64,000 nt of DNA. Source: Thalassospira sp. MCCC 1A01148 (GTDB taxonomy: Bacteria > Pseudomonadota > Alphaproteobacteria > Rhodospirillales > Thalassospiraceae). Each line of letters starts with the position of its first letter. Positions within the stretch are counted from its first letter, which is position 1. The stretch is from contig NZ_LPVZ01000019.1 in the NCBI RefSeq assembly GCF_001613795.1, positions 62,001 to 126,000 of the forward strand. Reading direction: 5' to 3'. Below, in pieces: positions 8,202 through 17,099 of the stretch. The notes beneath the pieces were generated by a model. That model was not told the DNA's origin, searched no databases, and saw only the letters and a list, made by a program, of their open reading frames with translations. The position numbers were made by a program, and so were the translations under genes.

Positions 8202-9553
8202 TATGCGTTCTCCTGACTGCTAAGATGTGATTTCAACCAGTTTGCGGTGCGCATCAAACGCGCATCATCGCCAACCCGCCCCACAAGCTGAATACCCATC
8301 GGCATCCCGCCTTGCGACCACAGAAGCGGAATGGTCACCGCCGGTGTGCCACAAAATGTCCAGAGCCCGTTAAAGATCGGATTGCCCGTCGTCTGCAAGT
8401 TGGCGGGTGCCGGTCCGGGTGCCGCGGGCGTAATGATCACGTCACACCGTTTGAAAACTTCATCCAGCCCGGCATTCAGCACCTTGCGCCAGTCAAGTGC
8501 CGCCAGATAGTCGCGTGCCTTGACGTCATTGCCCTTGTCGATGGCCTCGCGAATTTCCGGCGAAAGCTGATCACGGCCCCGCTTTTCATAGCTGTAGTAA
8601 TCCTTGGCCATCTCGGCAAAATTGATCCGCGCACGCAGTGCGTTTGCGTCGTCAAATGCCCTTGGCAACGGGGCCTCGAAACACTGATCGCCGAGCATGC
8701 CGGTAATTTCGCCAAATGCCGCGACGGTCTCCGCGTCGGCGACCTCGTCAAATTGTGGCGGGCGGACAAAGGCAAACATCGGCGTGACCAGCGGATCGCT
8801 TGTGGCAACATCGAGAAGCCGCGGTGTCGGGGATGGCACGGTTGCCCGGTCGCCTGCGTCAAAGCCAAACAGGCTTTCCGCCACCATCGCCGCCCCGTTG
8901 ATCGAATTGGCAAACACCCCGATCGTATCAAGGGTCGGGCTTTGGCTGAGAACCCCGGTGCGCGCGATTGCGCCAAACGTCGGCTTGAAACCGACCACGC
9001 CACAGAACGATGCCGGCCGGATGACCGACCCACCGGTTTGGGTTCCCACCGCAAGCGGCACCATGGCTGCTGCCACCGCCGCAGCCGACCCGGCCGATGA
9101 TCCACCCGGTGTATGATCCGGGTTGTGCGGGTTTCGCGTTTTGGACGGATGCATAAAGGCAAGCTCGGTTGAAACCGTCTTGCCCATGATGATCGCGCCT
9201 GCCGCCTTCAGGCGCGATACCAGCACCGCGTCCTCTTCGGGCACGCGCCCCTTGTCAAGGACGGTCCCGTTTTCGGTCGGTATCTTTGCCGTATCGATAA
9301 CGTCTTTCAGACCCACCGGCAGACCATGCAACGGCCCGATCGGTGCGCCTGATTGCCGGCGGGCATCAAGGGCGCGGGCCTGTGTGATCGCATGATCACT
9401 GTCAAGCCAGGCCCATGCCTGAACCTGTGGCTCGACCTCAGCAATACGGGCAAGGCAGGCTTCGACATATTCAACCGCGCGCACCGCCCCGCTGGCAAGG
9501 CGGTCGCGCAGTTCGACAACATCAAGTGTCAGTAGCGGGTTGATATCACTCAT
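8201..9553 (-). CDS. Amidase, amidase-signature (AS) family
   Basis: A 450-residue amidase-signature enzyme. The Ser-Ser-Lys machinery is visible: Lys83 in GLPVGLKDVIDTA, the serine pair in PGGSSAGSAAAVAA (about 152-153), and the nucleophile region TQTGGSVIRPASFCG (171-185). Such enzymes hydrolyse carboxamides. Here it is cotranscribed with a complete TRAP importer, so it probably cleaves the imported amide or supplies its acid. The start at 9553 has AAGGGGG upstream and lies 14 bp after the large permease stop; a longer version from 9580 would overlap that gene. It may instead be a GatA-like transamidase paralog, but no GatB or GatC is nearby. Confidence 0.88.
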   Translation of the reverse strand: MSDINPLLTLDVVELRDRLASGAVRAVEYVEACLARIAEVEPQVQAWAWLDSDHAITQARALDARRQSGAPIGPLHGLPVGLKDVIDTAKIPTENGTVLDKGRVPEEDAVLVSRLKAAGAIIMGKTVSTELAFMHPSKTRNPHNPDHTPGGSSAGSAAAVAAAMVPLAVGTQTGGSVIRPASFCGVVGFKPTFGAIARTGVLSQSPTLDTIGVFANSINGAAMVAESLFGFDAGDRATVPSPTPRLLDVATSDPLVTPMFAFVRPPQFDEVADAETVAAFGEITGMLGDQCFEAPLPRAFDDANALRARINFAEMAKDYYSYEKRGRDQLSPEIREAIDKGNDVKARDYLAALDWRKVLNAGLDEVFKRCDVIITPAAPGPAPANLQTTGNPIFNGLWTFCGTPAVTIPLLWSQGGMPMGIQLVGRVGDDARLMRTANWLKSHLSSQENA

Positions 9554-9566
9554 TACATTCGCCCCC

Positions 9567-10988
9567 TTAGCGTGCGCCATAGAACAGATCAGGCAAATGG
9601 AACACGATTTGCGGGAAGCTGTACATCAGAACCATGCTGACAATGACCATAAACAGGAATGGCATGATCCCCTTGAAGATATCGGTCAGCAATATCCCCT
9701 GTGGCGCCACCCCCTTGAGGTAATAGGCCGACATGGCCATGGGCGGGGTCAGGAAAGATGTCTGCAGGTTCAACGCCACCAGGATGCCAAAGAACAGCGG
9801 ATCAATATCAAACAGCGGCAGCAGCGGCAGGAAGATCGGCACGAAGATGATAATGATCTCCGACCATTCCAGCGGCCAGCCCAGCAGGAAGATGATCAAC
9901 TGTGCAAGCAACAGGAACTGAAGCGGTGTCAGGTCAAGACCCCCGACAAACTCGGCAATCACATGTTCCCCACCAAGGTACGAGAACACCGAGGAGAAGG
10001 TATAGGACCCGACAAACAACCAGCACACCATCGCCGATGTACGCACCGTCAGATAAACCGATTCACGCAGGCGATCAAAGGTCAGCGCCCGATAGGCTGC
10101 CGCCAGGATCATCCCGCCAAGCGCACCGATCGAGGCCGCCTCTGTCGGCGTTGCCAGTCCAAACAGGATCGAGCCCAAAACCGACAGGATCAGGAAGGCC
10201 AGCGGGAAGAACGAGGTCGCCAGCATCCAGAGAACTTTTGGCAGCGGAACTTCTGGCACTTCATCAGAGGTCGGGCGCGGGGCCGCTTTGGGCTGCAGCA
10301 TTGCACGGCCCATGACATACAAAAGATACAGCCCGACAAGGGTCAGACCGGGCAACAATGCCCCGGCATAAAGCCGCACGATCGAAACACCCGAGGCCGC
10401 CGCATACACAATCAGCATGATCGATGGCGGGATCAGAATGCCAAGCGTCCCGCCCGCACAAATGATGCCCGATGCAAAGCTTTTGTTATAGCGCGCCTTG
10501 AGCATGGCTGGCAGGGCCAGCATCCCCATAAGTGTTACCACCGCGCCGACAATCCCGGTCGCGGTTGCAAACAGCGCACAGGTAATCAGGGCGGCAACAC
10601 CAAGCGATCCCGGAATGTTGCGCGCGGCAATATTAAGCGTCGAGAACAGCCGGTTCACGATATTGGCGCGTTCAACGATATAGCCCATAAACAGGAACAA
10701 CGGCACGGCGGTCAGAACTTCGTTCGACATCACCGTGTATGTCTGGTTGATGAACAGATCGAATATTCGGTTGTTAAACGCCCCTTCAAACCACGTTATC
10801 ACCGAGGTCAGGGTCTCGCTGTCCTCGGCCAAGCGGTTAAAGGACCGCCACATGCGGCCTGCATCGAAATAGGCGTAATAGCCAAACCCGATCCCCAGCG
10901 CCATCAGCGTGAAGGCAACCGGGAAACCAAGAAATACCAGTAAAATAAAGATGCCCAGCATCATCAGGGCGACATGTGCGTCAATCAC
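9567..10988 (-). CDS. TRAP transporter large permease (DctM family)
   Basis: A 473-residue DctM-type permease with about 12 to 13 membrane helices. It shows the family segments GFPVAFTLMALGIGFGYY near the N-terminus and GGTLGILIPPSIMLIVYAAAS in the middle. The start is a GTG with GGAG about 8 bp upstream. The gene lies between the small permease (71 bp upstream) and the amidase. The long N-terminal part is typical of the TakP/2-oxo-acid branch, matching the type of binding protein in this operon. A carboxylate substrate is likely; which one is unknown. Confidence 0.9.
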   Translation of the reverse strand: MIDAHVALMMLGIFILLVFLGFPVAFTLMALGIGFGYYAYFDAGRMWRSFNRLAEDSETLTSVITWFEGAFNNRIFDLFINQTYTVMSNEVLTAVPLFLFMGYIVERANIVNRLFSTLNIAARNIPGSLGVAALITCALFATATGIVGAVVTLMGMLALPAMLKARYNKSFASGIICAGGTLGILIPPSIMLIVYAAASGVSIVRLYAGALLPGLTLVGLYLLYVMGRAMLQPKAAPRPTSDEVPEVPLPKVLWMLATSFFPLAFLILSVLGSILFGLATPTEAASIGALGGMILAAAYRALTFDRLRESVYLTVRTSAMVCWLFVGSYTFSSVFSYLGGEHVIAEFVGGLDLTPLQFLLLAQLIIFLLGWPLEWSEIIIIFVPIFLPLLPLFDIDPLFFGILVALNLQTSFLTPPMAMSAYYLKGVAPQGILLTDIFKGIMPFLFMVIVSMVLMYSFPQIVFHLPDLFYGAR

Positions 10989-11059
10989 TTTGGCTGCTCC
11001 GTTCGGGGGCGTGTATCGCGTATGGCACGGGGGTCATGTCGATCGTGATCGTCATCAGA

Positions 11060-11632
11060 TCAGTCTTCCTTGGCCACGCGCTGTTTCATCAGCAGTTCTT
11101 CGGTTTCCTCAACGTCATCATCTGCATTGCGCCAGTACCCTTCACGGATACACAAAATGCAGCGCATCACCTGCGCGATGCCCTGGATGAACAGAAGAAT
11201 ACCGGCTGCGACAATCACCGCCTTGAATTGAAAGATCGGAACACCCGCCGGGCTGTTCACGCTCACTTCCCCATAGCCCCACGATCGGGCGGCATATTTC
11301 CAGCCCGAAAGAATCAGGGCGGTCACACCCGGGAAGAAGAAAAAGATATAAAGAACCAGATCCACCTTGGCCTGGGTTCTGGGCGACCACAGGCGATAAA
11401 GGAAGTCGCCACGGACATGCCCGCCACGCGAAAGGGTATAGGCCCCACCCATCATGAACAGCGTGCCATACATGATAAACGACACATCAAGCGACCATGT
11501 GGTTGGCGCGTTAAATAGGTATCGCGACGCCACCTCATAACTCATGCCAAGCGTCATAAGGATAATCAGCCAGCCAAACGCCTTGCCAAACCAGGCCGAA
11601 AGCTTGTCCGCGAATTCAATAAATCCAATCAT
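11060..11632 (-). CDS. TRAP transporter small permease (DctQ family)
   Basis: A 190-residue protein with four predicted helices. It has the extended C-terminal tail (ending in an acidic segment and LMKQRVAKED) seen in the larger DctQ proteins that accompany TakP-type systems. The start at 11632 has AGGA 8 bp upstream; an in-frame codon at 11677 would run into the intercistronic hairpin. It lies 100 bp after the binding-protein gene and is cotranscribed with the large permease. Confidence 0.87.
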   Translation of the reverse strand: MIGFIEFADKLSAWFGKAFGWLIILMTLGMSYEVASRYLFNAPTTWSLDVSFIMYGTLFMMGGAYTLSRGGHVRGDFLYRLWSPRTQAKVDLVLYIFFFFPGVTALILSGWKYAARSWGYGEVSVNSPAGVPIFQFKAVIVAAGILLFIQGIAQVMRCILCIREGYWRNADDDVEETEELLMKQRVAKED

Positions 11633-11654
11633 GAAATCCTGTCCGTTCGCGTAT

Positions 11655-11697
11655 TGACTGCCCCGCCAGCCAAGCAATCAGGCCAACGGAGCAGTCA
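11655..11697 (-). promoter_or_regulatory. Intercistronic hairpin after TRAP binding-protein gene
   Basis: Read on the minus strand, TGACTGCTCCG pairs with CGGGGCAGTCA, an 11-bp stem with one U-G wobble that is a C/A mismatch on the other strand. The structure is therefore better in the actual mRNA. No T-run follows. It sits between the binding-protein gene and the permease genes, where such structures protect the upstream mRNA and lower downstream expression. Confidence 0.6.
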
Positions 11698-11732
11698 GGA
11701 TCATCGAAACACTGAAAAACCCGAACCGGGGA

Positions 11733-12896
11733 TCAGAGTTTCAGTTTGCCCGGGAAGTAGTGATCATATGCGAGCTGATAATCAGGTGAGTTCATCAGTT
11801 CATAGAATGTCACACGTTCAACCCAGGCACGCTGGCTATCAAGAACACGTTTCATGAACGGATCTTCTTCAAGCGTCGGGATCAGTTTGTCCCAGGCTTC
11901 AAGCTGTGCGGCCAGAATCTCTTTCGAGGTCCGGTGCACTTCAACGCCCTCGTCCTGCAATTTCTGCAGATCCGAGGAATAGTTATCCATCGCCAGTGCC
12001 GTGTTCGACGTCGAAGCCGCCTCGACCGCGTGACGCAGGATCGCCTGCAGATCCGGTTCAAGGTCTTCCATCAAGGAACGGTTGAACAGGAACTCGAAGC
12101 TTTCCGAAGCCTGATGGTACGAAGACAGATAGTAGTTCTTCGCAACATCCTGTGCGCCAAAGCGCATGTCAGAAGACGGGTTGTTGAATTCGAACGCATC
12201 AATCACGCCGCGTTCCATGGCCGGGACGATCTCGCCGCCCGGAAGCTGTGCGACCGACATGCCCATCGACTGCAGAAGGTCTGCGGCAAGGCCCACAGTA
12301 CGGTATTTGAAGCCTTCGATATCGGCGACACTGTTGACTTCCTCCTTGAACCAGCCGAACGGCTGGGCAGGCATCGGGAAGCCAAGTAGACCAATCACGT
12401 CCAGCCCCATCACATCCTGGGTCAGTTCGCGATAGAATTCCTCGCCACCACCGGCATAGAACCAGCTCAGCATGGTGGTTGCAGAACCACCAAACACCGG
12501 ACCGGTGCCAAACAGCGATGCGGCCTTGTTCTTGCCATACCAGTAAACCGGCACGGAATGGGCGATATCAATCACCCCGTCATTCACACCATCAAGAACT
12601 TGGAAGGCGGCAACGACAGCACCCGCTGGCAGAAGGTCGATTTTCAAACGCCCGCCGGACATGGCTTCAACGCGGTCAACATATTGCTGGGCAAAGGTCA
12701 TCCAGATATCGGATGACGGCCAGGAAGTCTGCATTTTAAGAACCATCGGTGCGGGCTGCGCGTGCACAGCCGGTGCGGCAAACATGCCTGTCGCAGCAGC
12801 ACCCCCAGCAACCACGCCAGTCGCCCCTTTGGTCAGGAACGAACGACGGGATACTTCCTTGGACTTCACGTCTTCAGATTTGGTTTTCATTTCCAT
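11733..12896 (-). CDS. TRAP transporter solute-binding protein (DctP family, TakP-like), Tat-exported
   Basis: A 387-residue periplasmic binding protein. The N-terminus carries a twin-arginine signal (SRRSFLTKGATG, about 16-27) followed by a hydrophobic stretch and AHA cleavage site. The mature part has MQTSWPSSDIWMTFAQQYV, WYGKNKAASLFGTGPVFGG and a GGGEEFY segment, which point to the TakP branch; TakP of Rhodobacter binds 2-oxo acids as a sodium complex. The start at 12896 has GGGAGG 5 bp upstream. It is the first gene of the operon. The amidase neighbour makes an amide or its acid a possible ligand; this is inference. Confidence 0.9.
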   Translation of the reverse strand: MEMKTKSEDVKSKEVSRRSFLTKGATGVVAGGAAATGMFAAPAVHAQPAPMVLKMQTSWPSSDIWMTFAQQYVDRVEAMSGGRLKIDLLPAGAVVAAFQVLDGVNDGVIDIAHSVPVYWYGKNKAASLFGTGPVFGGSATTMLSWFYAGGGEEFYRELTQDVMGLDVIGLLGFPMPAQPFGWFKEEVNSVADIEGFKYRTVGLAADLLQSMGMSVAQLPGGEIVPAMERGVIDAFEFNNPSSDMRFGAQDVAKNYYLSSYHQASESFEFLFNRSLMEDLEPDLQAILRHAVEAASTSNTALAMDNYSSDLQKLQDEGVEVHRTSKEILAAQLEAWDKLIPTLEEDPFMKRVLDSQRAWVERVTFYELMNSPDYQLAYDHYFPGKLKL

Positions 12897-13055
12897 TTTT
12901 CCTCCCAGATATACCGTCGCAACGCGCCAACCATTGGCGGAAAACGAACGGTAACTGTCAGCCTTCAAAAGCCCCTGATCTTGATATCCAAGATCGTTTT
13001 TGATGCGCTTGGCCCGTTCCGGGACCTAAAGAAAACGGCACGCATTTTGTTATTG

Positions 13056-13324
13056 TTAGGGTCAGGACCTATTAATTTGGTTCGAATGGTCTCTCAGATT
13101 TGTGCGGATACGCGAAGCAAAACCGCAGGAAGATATTTATCTTTCAAGGTTTTGCGACAAAGTAGACCGTGCAAATCTGAGTGATCCGAAGGACAGAGCT
13201 TATATTTGCAAACTCCTGCGTCATATCCCTTAAGCGGGATACCAACCCGCTTGGCGGCATTTTCCTTGGATTTCACAAATATAAGCTCTGCCATTCTAAT
13301 CAAATTAATAGGTCCTGACCCTAA
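13056..13324. mobile_element. MITE-like element with about 35-bp terminal inverted repeats and two internal arms
   Basis: The ends are inverted copies: TTAGGGTCAGGACCTATTAA at the left and its complement ending CCCTAA at the right. Homology extends about 35 bp with two or three differences. The inner unit is bordered by TA on both sides, as expected for a TA-target duplication (IS630/Tc1-mariner type). Inside are two large hairpin arms: CTCAGATTTG at 13093-13102 with its complement at 13172-13181, and a perfect 15-bp pair at 13194-13208 and 13276-13290. Smaller nested stems lie within (13118-13124 with 13148-13154; 13232-13238 with 13246-13252). No transposase is encoded. It lies between the TRAP promoter and the dehydrogenase gene. 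Confidence 0.85.
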
Positions 13325-13360
13325 AGACTTGAAAAACTGAATTCAGACGGTTCCCCGCCT

Positions 13361-14326
13361 TTAAGCCACCCGGTCACCGGGTTCTTTCCCCTGAAAATAG
13401 GCATCAAGGTTATCAAGCGCGCGAAAGCCCATGGCATCGCGCGTTTCTTCTGTAGCAGATCCTATATGTGGTAACAGGAATACGTTATTCAACGCGCTAA
13501 TCCGTTGATTTCCGCCGGGTTCGTTACAGAACACATCAAGGCCCGCCGCAAACAGCTTTCCGCTCTCAAGGGCGGCCACCAGCGCATCCTCATCCACCAG
13601 ATTGCCGCGCGCTGTATTCACAAGGATCGCGCGGTCGGGCAGCTTCGCAATCGTCTTGCTGTTGATGATGCCTTTTGTCTCTGGCGTTGACGGACAATGC
13701 AGCGACAGCACGTCGGAATGCGCAAACAGATCTTCGATACTGTCATGAAAAACCGCGCCCTTGGCCAGATGGTCGGGCAATGGTTTGCGGTTGTGGTAAT
13801 GGATTTCCATGCCAAACCCGCGTGCCCGTTCGGCGGCAACCTGACCGACACGGCCCATGCCCAGAACCCCAAACCGTTTGCCTGAAACCTGTCGGCCAAC
13901 CATAAAGGCCGGGGACCAGAAATCCCACTTCCCGGCACGCACCATGGCGTCACCTTCGGCCCCGCGGCGCGCCGCCCCAAGCATGCACAGCATGGCAATC
14001 TCGGCCGTGGCATCGGACAACACATCGGGTGTGTTGGTCACGACAATGCCGGCATCCTTCGCCGCAGCCAGATCGACGTGATCGACCCCGACCGAATGGT
14101 TGGCAATGATCCTGAGACTTTTGGGCAGCGCCGCAATGACATCGGCAGAGAAATGCTCTGAATGACAAGGCAGGACAGCATCGACCTGCTGGCATTTCTC
14201 GATCAGCTCCGCGCGTGAGAAAACGCGGTCCTCGTCATTGGTCAAGACCTGATAGTCCCGCGCGGCACGTGCCTGTACGGCATCGCGCAATCGTCGCGTT
14301 ATCAGAAGCTTTGGCTTCTCGGGCAT
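13361..14326 (-). CDS. D-2-hydroxyacid dehydrogenase (glyoxylate/hydroxypyruvate reductase-like)
   Basis: A 321-residue NAD(P)-dependent D-isomer 2-hydroxyacid dehydrogenase. The nucleotide-binding motif GMGRVG is at 156-161 and the catalytic set Arg240, Glu269 and His287 is present in VNTARG, DVFCNEP and LLPHIGS. It interconverts a 2-oxo acid and a D-2-hydroxy acid; glyoxylate/hydroxypyruvate reductase (GhrB type) is the nearest common assignment. GGGAG lies before the ATG. It is transcribed towards the MITE and the 2-oxo-acid-type TRAP operon, but the MITE and the TRAP promoter separate them, so it is probably its own unit. Confidence 0.88.
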   Translation of the reverse strand: MPEKPKLLITRRLRDAVQARAARDYQVLTNDEDRVFSRAELIEKCQQVDAVLPCHSEHFSADVIAALPKSLRIIANHSVGVDHVDLAAAKDAGIVVTNTPDVLSDATAEIAMLCMLGAARRGAEGDAMVRAGKWDFWSPAFMVGRQVSGKRFGVLGMGRVGQVAAERARGFGMEIHYHNRKPLPDHLAKGAVFHDSIEDLFAHSDVLSLHCPSTPETKGIINSKTIAKLPDRAILVNTARGNLVDEDALVAALESGKLFAAGLDVFCNEPGGNQRISALNNVFLLPHIGSATEETRDAMGFRALDNLDAYFQGKEPGDRVA

Positions 14327-14745
14327 GCGGACGCTCCCGGATAAATTCCCTGAAAGTAGTCTTATTTTTTATAAATCTAGGAAACACCTATACGGAAAAT
14401 CCAGCAATAGGCGATCAACTTGACCGCTATTCTTTTTCACTTCGTGGAAAACCACAGGGCACTCAGCACCCTCTAAATGCGCGCATTTGGATTATTAACA
14501 TATTGATTTTAATAGCTTAAATTCGCGCCAAGATGCTTATTGCTGAACGTGTGGGCAATTACAAAATACTGCAAATTGCGCTCGCCAGACTTTTCATCCG
14601 CATGCAGAATCGACCTGAAACGCAAAAAAAGAGCCGCAACCCATAAGGCTGCGGCTCAATCGCCGACAAGACGTCGGTCGGGAAGAACTGTTTCAATGCG
14701 TGGTCACACCCGCCAATCCCCAGATTTAGCAGGCATGGGCATTCA
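14327..14745. other. Gene-free interval of about 420 bp
   Basis: The first 200 bp (14327-14530) are AT-rich and probably hold the promoter of the dehydrogenase gene. I see no convincing ORF or RNA gene. The rest contains the terminator at 14631-14657 and about 90 bp of 3' untranslated sequence for the leftward sugar operon. Confidence 0.5.
14631..14657 (-). terminator. Rho-independent terminator of the sugar operon
   Basis: On the minus strand GAGCCGCAGCC and GGTTGCGGCTC form a stem with an ATAA-like loop, followed by TTTTTTTGCG. It lies 88 bp past the stop of the last gene of the leftward operon. Confidence 0.85.
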
Positions 14746-15909
14746 TCACATTTTGACCCAAACGGCCCCATCCCGCCCGGACCGTACGACGGCCTCAACA
14801 AACTTCATGCCCTTAAGGCCTTCAACCACACCCGGAACAAGAAGCGATGCCGGGTCTGGTTCACTGCCGTTCAGATGGGCCGTCAACTGGTCGGCAAAAT
14901 CCGTGTAAAGGTTGGCGAAACCTTCAAGGTAACCTTCGGGATGGCCCGGCGGAACCCGAACACCCCGAAGCCCCTCTTCGCCGATACCGGCACCACCGCG
15001 TGTCAGCAGTTCCGGGCGACCATCAAGCGGGCTGAAATGCAGATGGTTCGGGTGTTCCTGCGCCCATTCCATTCCGCCCTTGTCGCCATAGATGCGCAGA
15101 CGAAGGCCGTTTTCATGGCCAACGGCCACCTGACTTGCCCACAACATGCCGCGCGCCCCGTTTTCGTAGCGCAGCAGAATCTGAACATTGTCGTCAAGCT
15201 TGCGGCCTTCAACGATGGCATCAACATCGGCACACAGTTCGGTAATGTCCAGACCCGACACAAAGTTCGCAAGGTTATGGGCATGCGTTCCGATATCGCC
15301 AAGCGCACCCCCCATTCCGGCCTTTGCCGGATCGGCGCGCCAACTTGCCTGCTTGTTGTCGGTATCTTCGACCTTTGTTGCCATCCACCCCTGCGGGTAT
15401 TCGACCTGAACAAGGCGAATATCGCCAAGTTTGCCATCCGCCACCATCTGGCGCGCTTCGCGGACCATCGGATAGGCGGTGTAGTTGTGCGTCAACGCGA
15501 ACAAAAGCCCGGTTTGCGCAACCTTGGCCTCGATCTGTTCGGCTTCCTCGACCGTCATGCAAAGCGGCTTGTCACAAATCACGTGAATGCCGGCGTCCAG
15601 CATTGCCATGGCTGCCGGGAAATGCAGGTGATTTGGCGTCACAATGGCGCAGACATCAATACCGTCTTCGCGCGCTGCTTCCTTTTTGGCCATGTCTTCA
15701 AAACTGGCATAGCTGCGGTCCGGATCAATAAACAGCTCTGCTGCCGACGCCGCCGCGACATCGGGCTTTGATGACAACGCACCAGCCACCAGTTCATAGC
15801 GATCATCAAGCCTTGCAGCGATCCGATGAACGGCCCCGATAAAGGCCCCCTGTCCGCCACCAACCATGCCAAGACGCAGGCGACGGCCGGGAGATGTTTG
15901 CTTGCTCAT
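14746..15909 (-). CDS. Gfo/Idh/MocA-family oxidoreductase
   Basis: A 387-residue NAD(P)-dependent dehydrogenase. The N-terminal Rossmann motif is GMVGGGQGAFIG, and the signature CDKPLCMTVEEA carries the usual catalytic lysine of the EKP/DKP motif. Family members oxidise sugars or inositols or act on sugar phosphates. It is the last gene of the ABC sugar operon, 44 bp after a TIM-barrel isomerase; that pairing is common in polyol and inositol catabolism. The start at 15909 has GGAGAG just upstream. The substrate cannot be read from sequence. Confidence 0.88.
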   Translation of the reverse strand: MSKQTSPGRRLRLGMVGGGQGAFIGAVHRIAARLDDRYELVAGALSSKPDVAAASAAELFIDPDRSYASFEDMAKKEAAREDGIDVCAIVTPNHLHFPAAMAMLDAGIHVICDKPLCMTVEEAEQIEAKVAQTGLLFALTHNYTAYPMVREARQMVADGKLGDIRLVQVEYPQGWMATKVEDTDNKQASWRADPAKAGMGGALGDIGTHAHNLANFVSGLDITELCADVDAIVEGRKLDDNVQILLRYENGARGMLWASQVAVGHENGLRLRIYGDKGGMEWAQEHPNHLHFSPLDGRPELLTRGGAGIGEEGLRGVRVPPGHPEGYLEGFANLYTDFADQLTAHLNGSEPDPASLLVPGVVEGLKGMKFVEAVVRSGRDGAVWVKM

Positions 15910-15953
15910 TTCACTCTCCAAAGTCTGGTAGAAAAGTCTTGCCTGTACATCGC

Positions 15954-17009
15954 CTAGCTGATGCCAAGAATGCGGCGATTAGCAGCCTCGTCCGTACCGC
16001 CATCGGCAAAATCGTCAAAGGCCCGCTCGGTCACGCGAATGATGTGGTTCTTGATGAATTCCGCCCCTTCGCGTGCCCCGTCTTCCGGATGCTTGAGCGC
16101 GCATTCCCATTCAAGAACGGCCCAGCCATCAAAATCGATTGCCGCAAGCTTCGAGAAGATCGCGCCAAAATCAACCTGCCCGTCACCAAGGGATCTAAAG
16201 CGTGCTGCACGCCCGACCCAGCTTTGATAGCCGGAATGCACACCCTGACGCCCGGTCGGATTGAACTCGGCATCCTTCACGTGGAACATGCGGATACGAT
16301 CCGCGTAAATATCGATGAAATCAAGATAATCAAGCTGCTGAAGCACGAAATGGCTCGGATCATACAGGATATTCGCGCGCGGATGGTTCTTGACGCGCTC
16401 AAGGAACATCTCGAACGTCGCCCCGTCAAACAGGTCCTCGCCCGGATGGATCTCGTAGCAGACATCAACACCTGCCTCGTCAGCGGCATTCAGGATCGGC
16501 GTCCAGCGTTTGGCAAGTTCGTCAAACGCAGTTTCGATCAAACCGGCCGGACGTTGCGGCCAGGGATAAACAAACGGCCAGGCCAGTGCGCCGGAAAATG
16601 TTGCATGGGCGTTAATACCCATATGTTGCGAAGCCTTGATCGCTGCCTTGACCTGCTTGACGGCCCATTCCTGACGCGCTTTGGGATTTCCGCGCACTTC
16701 CGGGACGGCAAAACCATCAAACATTTCGTCATAGGCCGGATGCACGGCAACCAGCTGACCTTGCAAATGGGTTGAAAGTTCGGTCAACGCCACGCCATGG
16801 GCGGCCAAAGTTCCAACAACCTCGTCACAGTAATCTTTGCTTTCTGCGGCCTTTTCGACATCAAACAGACGTTTGTCCCAACTGGGGATCTGAACACCCT
16901 TGTAACCAAGTGAAGCAGCCCATCGGCCAATGGAATCAAGGCTATTGAACGGCTGTTCATCGTCTGCAAATTGGGCAAGGAAAATTGCCGGTCCCTTAAG
17001 CGTTTTCAT
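15954..17009 (-). CDS. Sugar phosphate isomerase/epimerase family protein (xylose isomerase-like TIM barrel)
   Basis: A 351-residue TIM-barrel protein of the IolE/xylose isomerase-like family. Metal-binding type motifs are seen in YEIHPGEDLFDG, ILYDPSHFVLQ and FHVKDAEF. Together with the Gfo/Idh dehydrogenase it would interconvert keto and aldo sugars or dehydrate an inosose-like compound after import. AGAGG lies 8 bp before the ATG. It follows the binding-protein gene by 90 bp, an interval occupied by a strong hairpin. Confidence 0.85.
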   Translation of the reverse strand: MKTLKGPAIFLAQFADDEQPFNSLDSIGRWAASLGYKGVQIPSWDKRLFDVEKAAESKDYCDEVVGTLAAHGVALTELSTHLQGQLVAVHPAYDEMFDGFAVPEVRGNPKARQEWAVKQVKAAIKASQHMGINAHATFSGALAWPFVYPWPQRPAGLIETAFDELAKRWTPILNAADEAGVDVCYEIHPGEDLFDGATFEMFLERVKNHPRANILYDPSHFVLQQLDYLDFIDIYADRIRMFHVKDAEFNPTGRQGVHSGYQSWVGRAARFRSLGDGQVDFGAIFSKLAAIDFDGWAVLEWECALKHPEDGAREGAEFIKNHIIRVTERAFDDFADGGTDEAANRRILGIS

Positions 17010-17055
17010 CTTAGACCTCTTTGGCTACGTCCTGACTGACATCGGTTGGATCGTT

Positions 17056-17082
17056 TGCGTCGGGCGAAGGCCGCCCGACGCA
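17056..17082 (-). promoter_or_regulatory. Intercistronic hairpin after sugar binding-protein gene
   Basis: TGCGTCGGGCG and CGCCCGACGCA form a perfect 11-bp stem around AAGGC. No T-run follows. It lies between the binding-protein gene and the isomerase gene and probably stabilises the upstream mRNA. Confidence 0.7.
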
Positions 17083-17099
17083 GGATGTTGTGGTTCGGA

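Noticed and set aside
9540-10943. Long plus-strand open frame (467 codons) opposite the second TRAP large permease
   Set aside because: It is the antisense of a clear DctM gene; the translation is rich in Arg, Gln and His with no domain.
13094-13303. 69-codon minus-strand frame inside the first MITE
   Set aside because: It spans the two hairpin arms, has no ribosome binding site and no similarity to a transposase.
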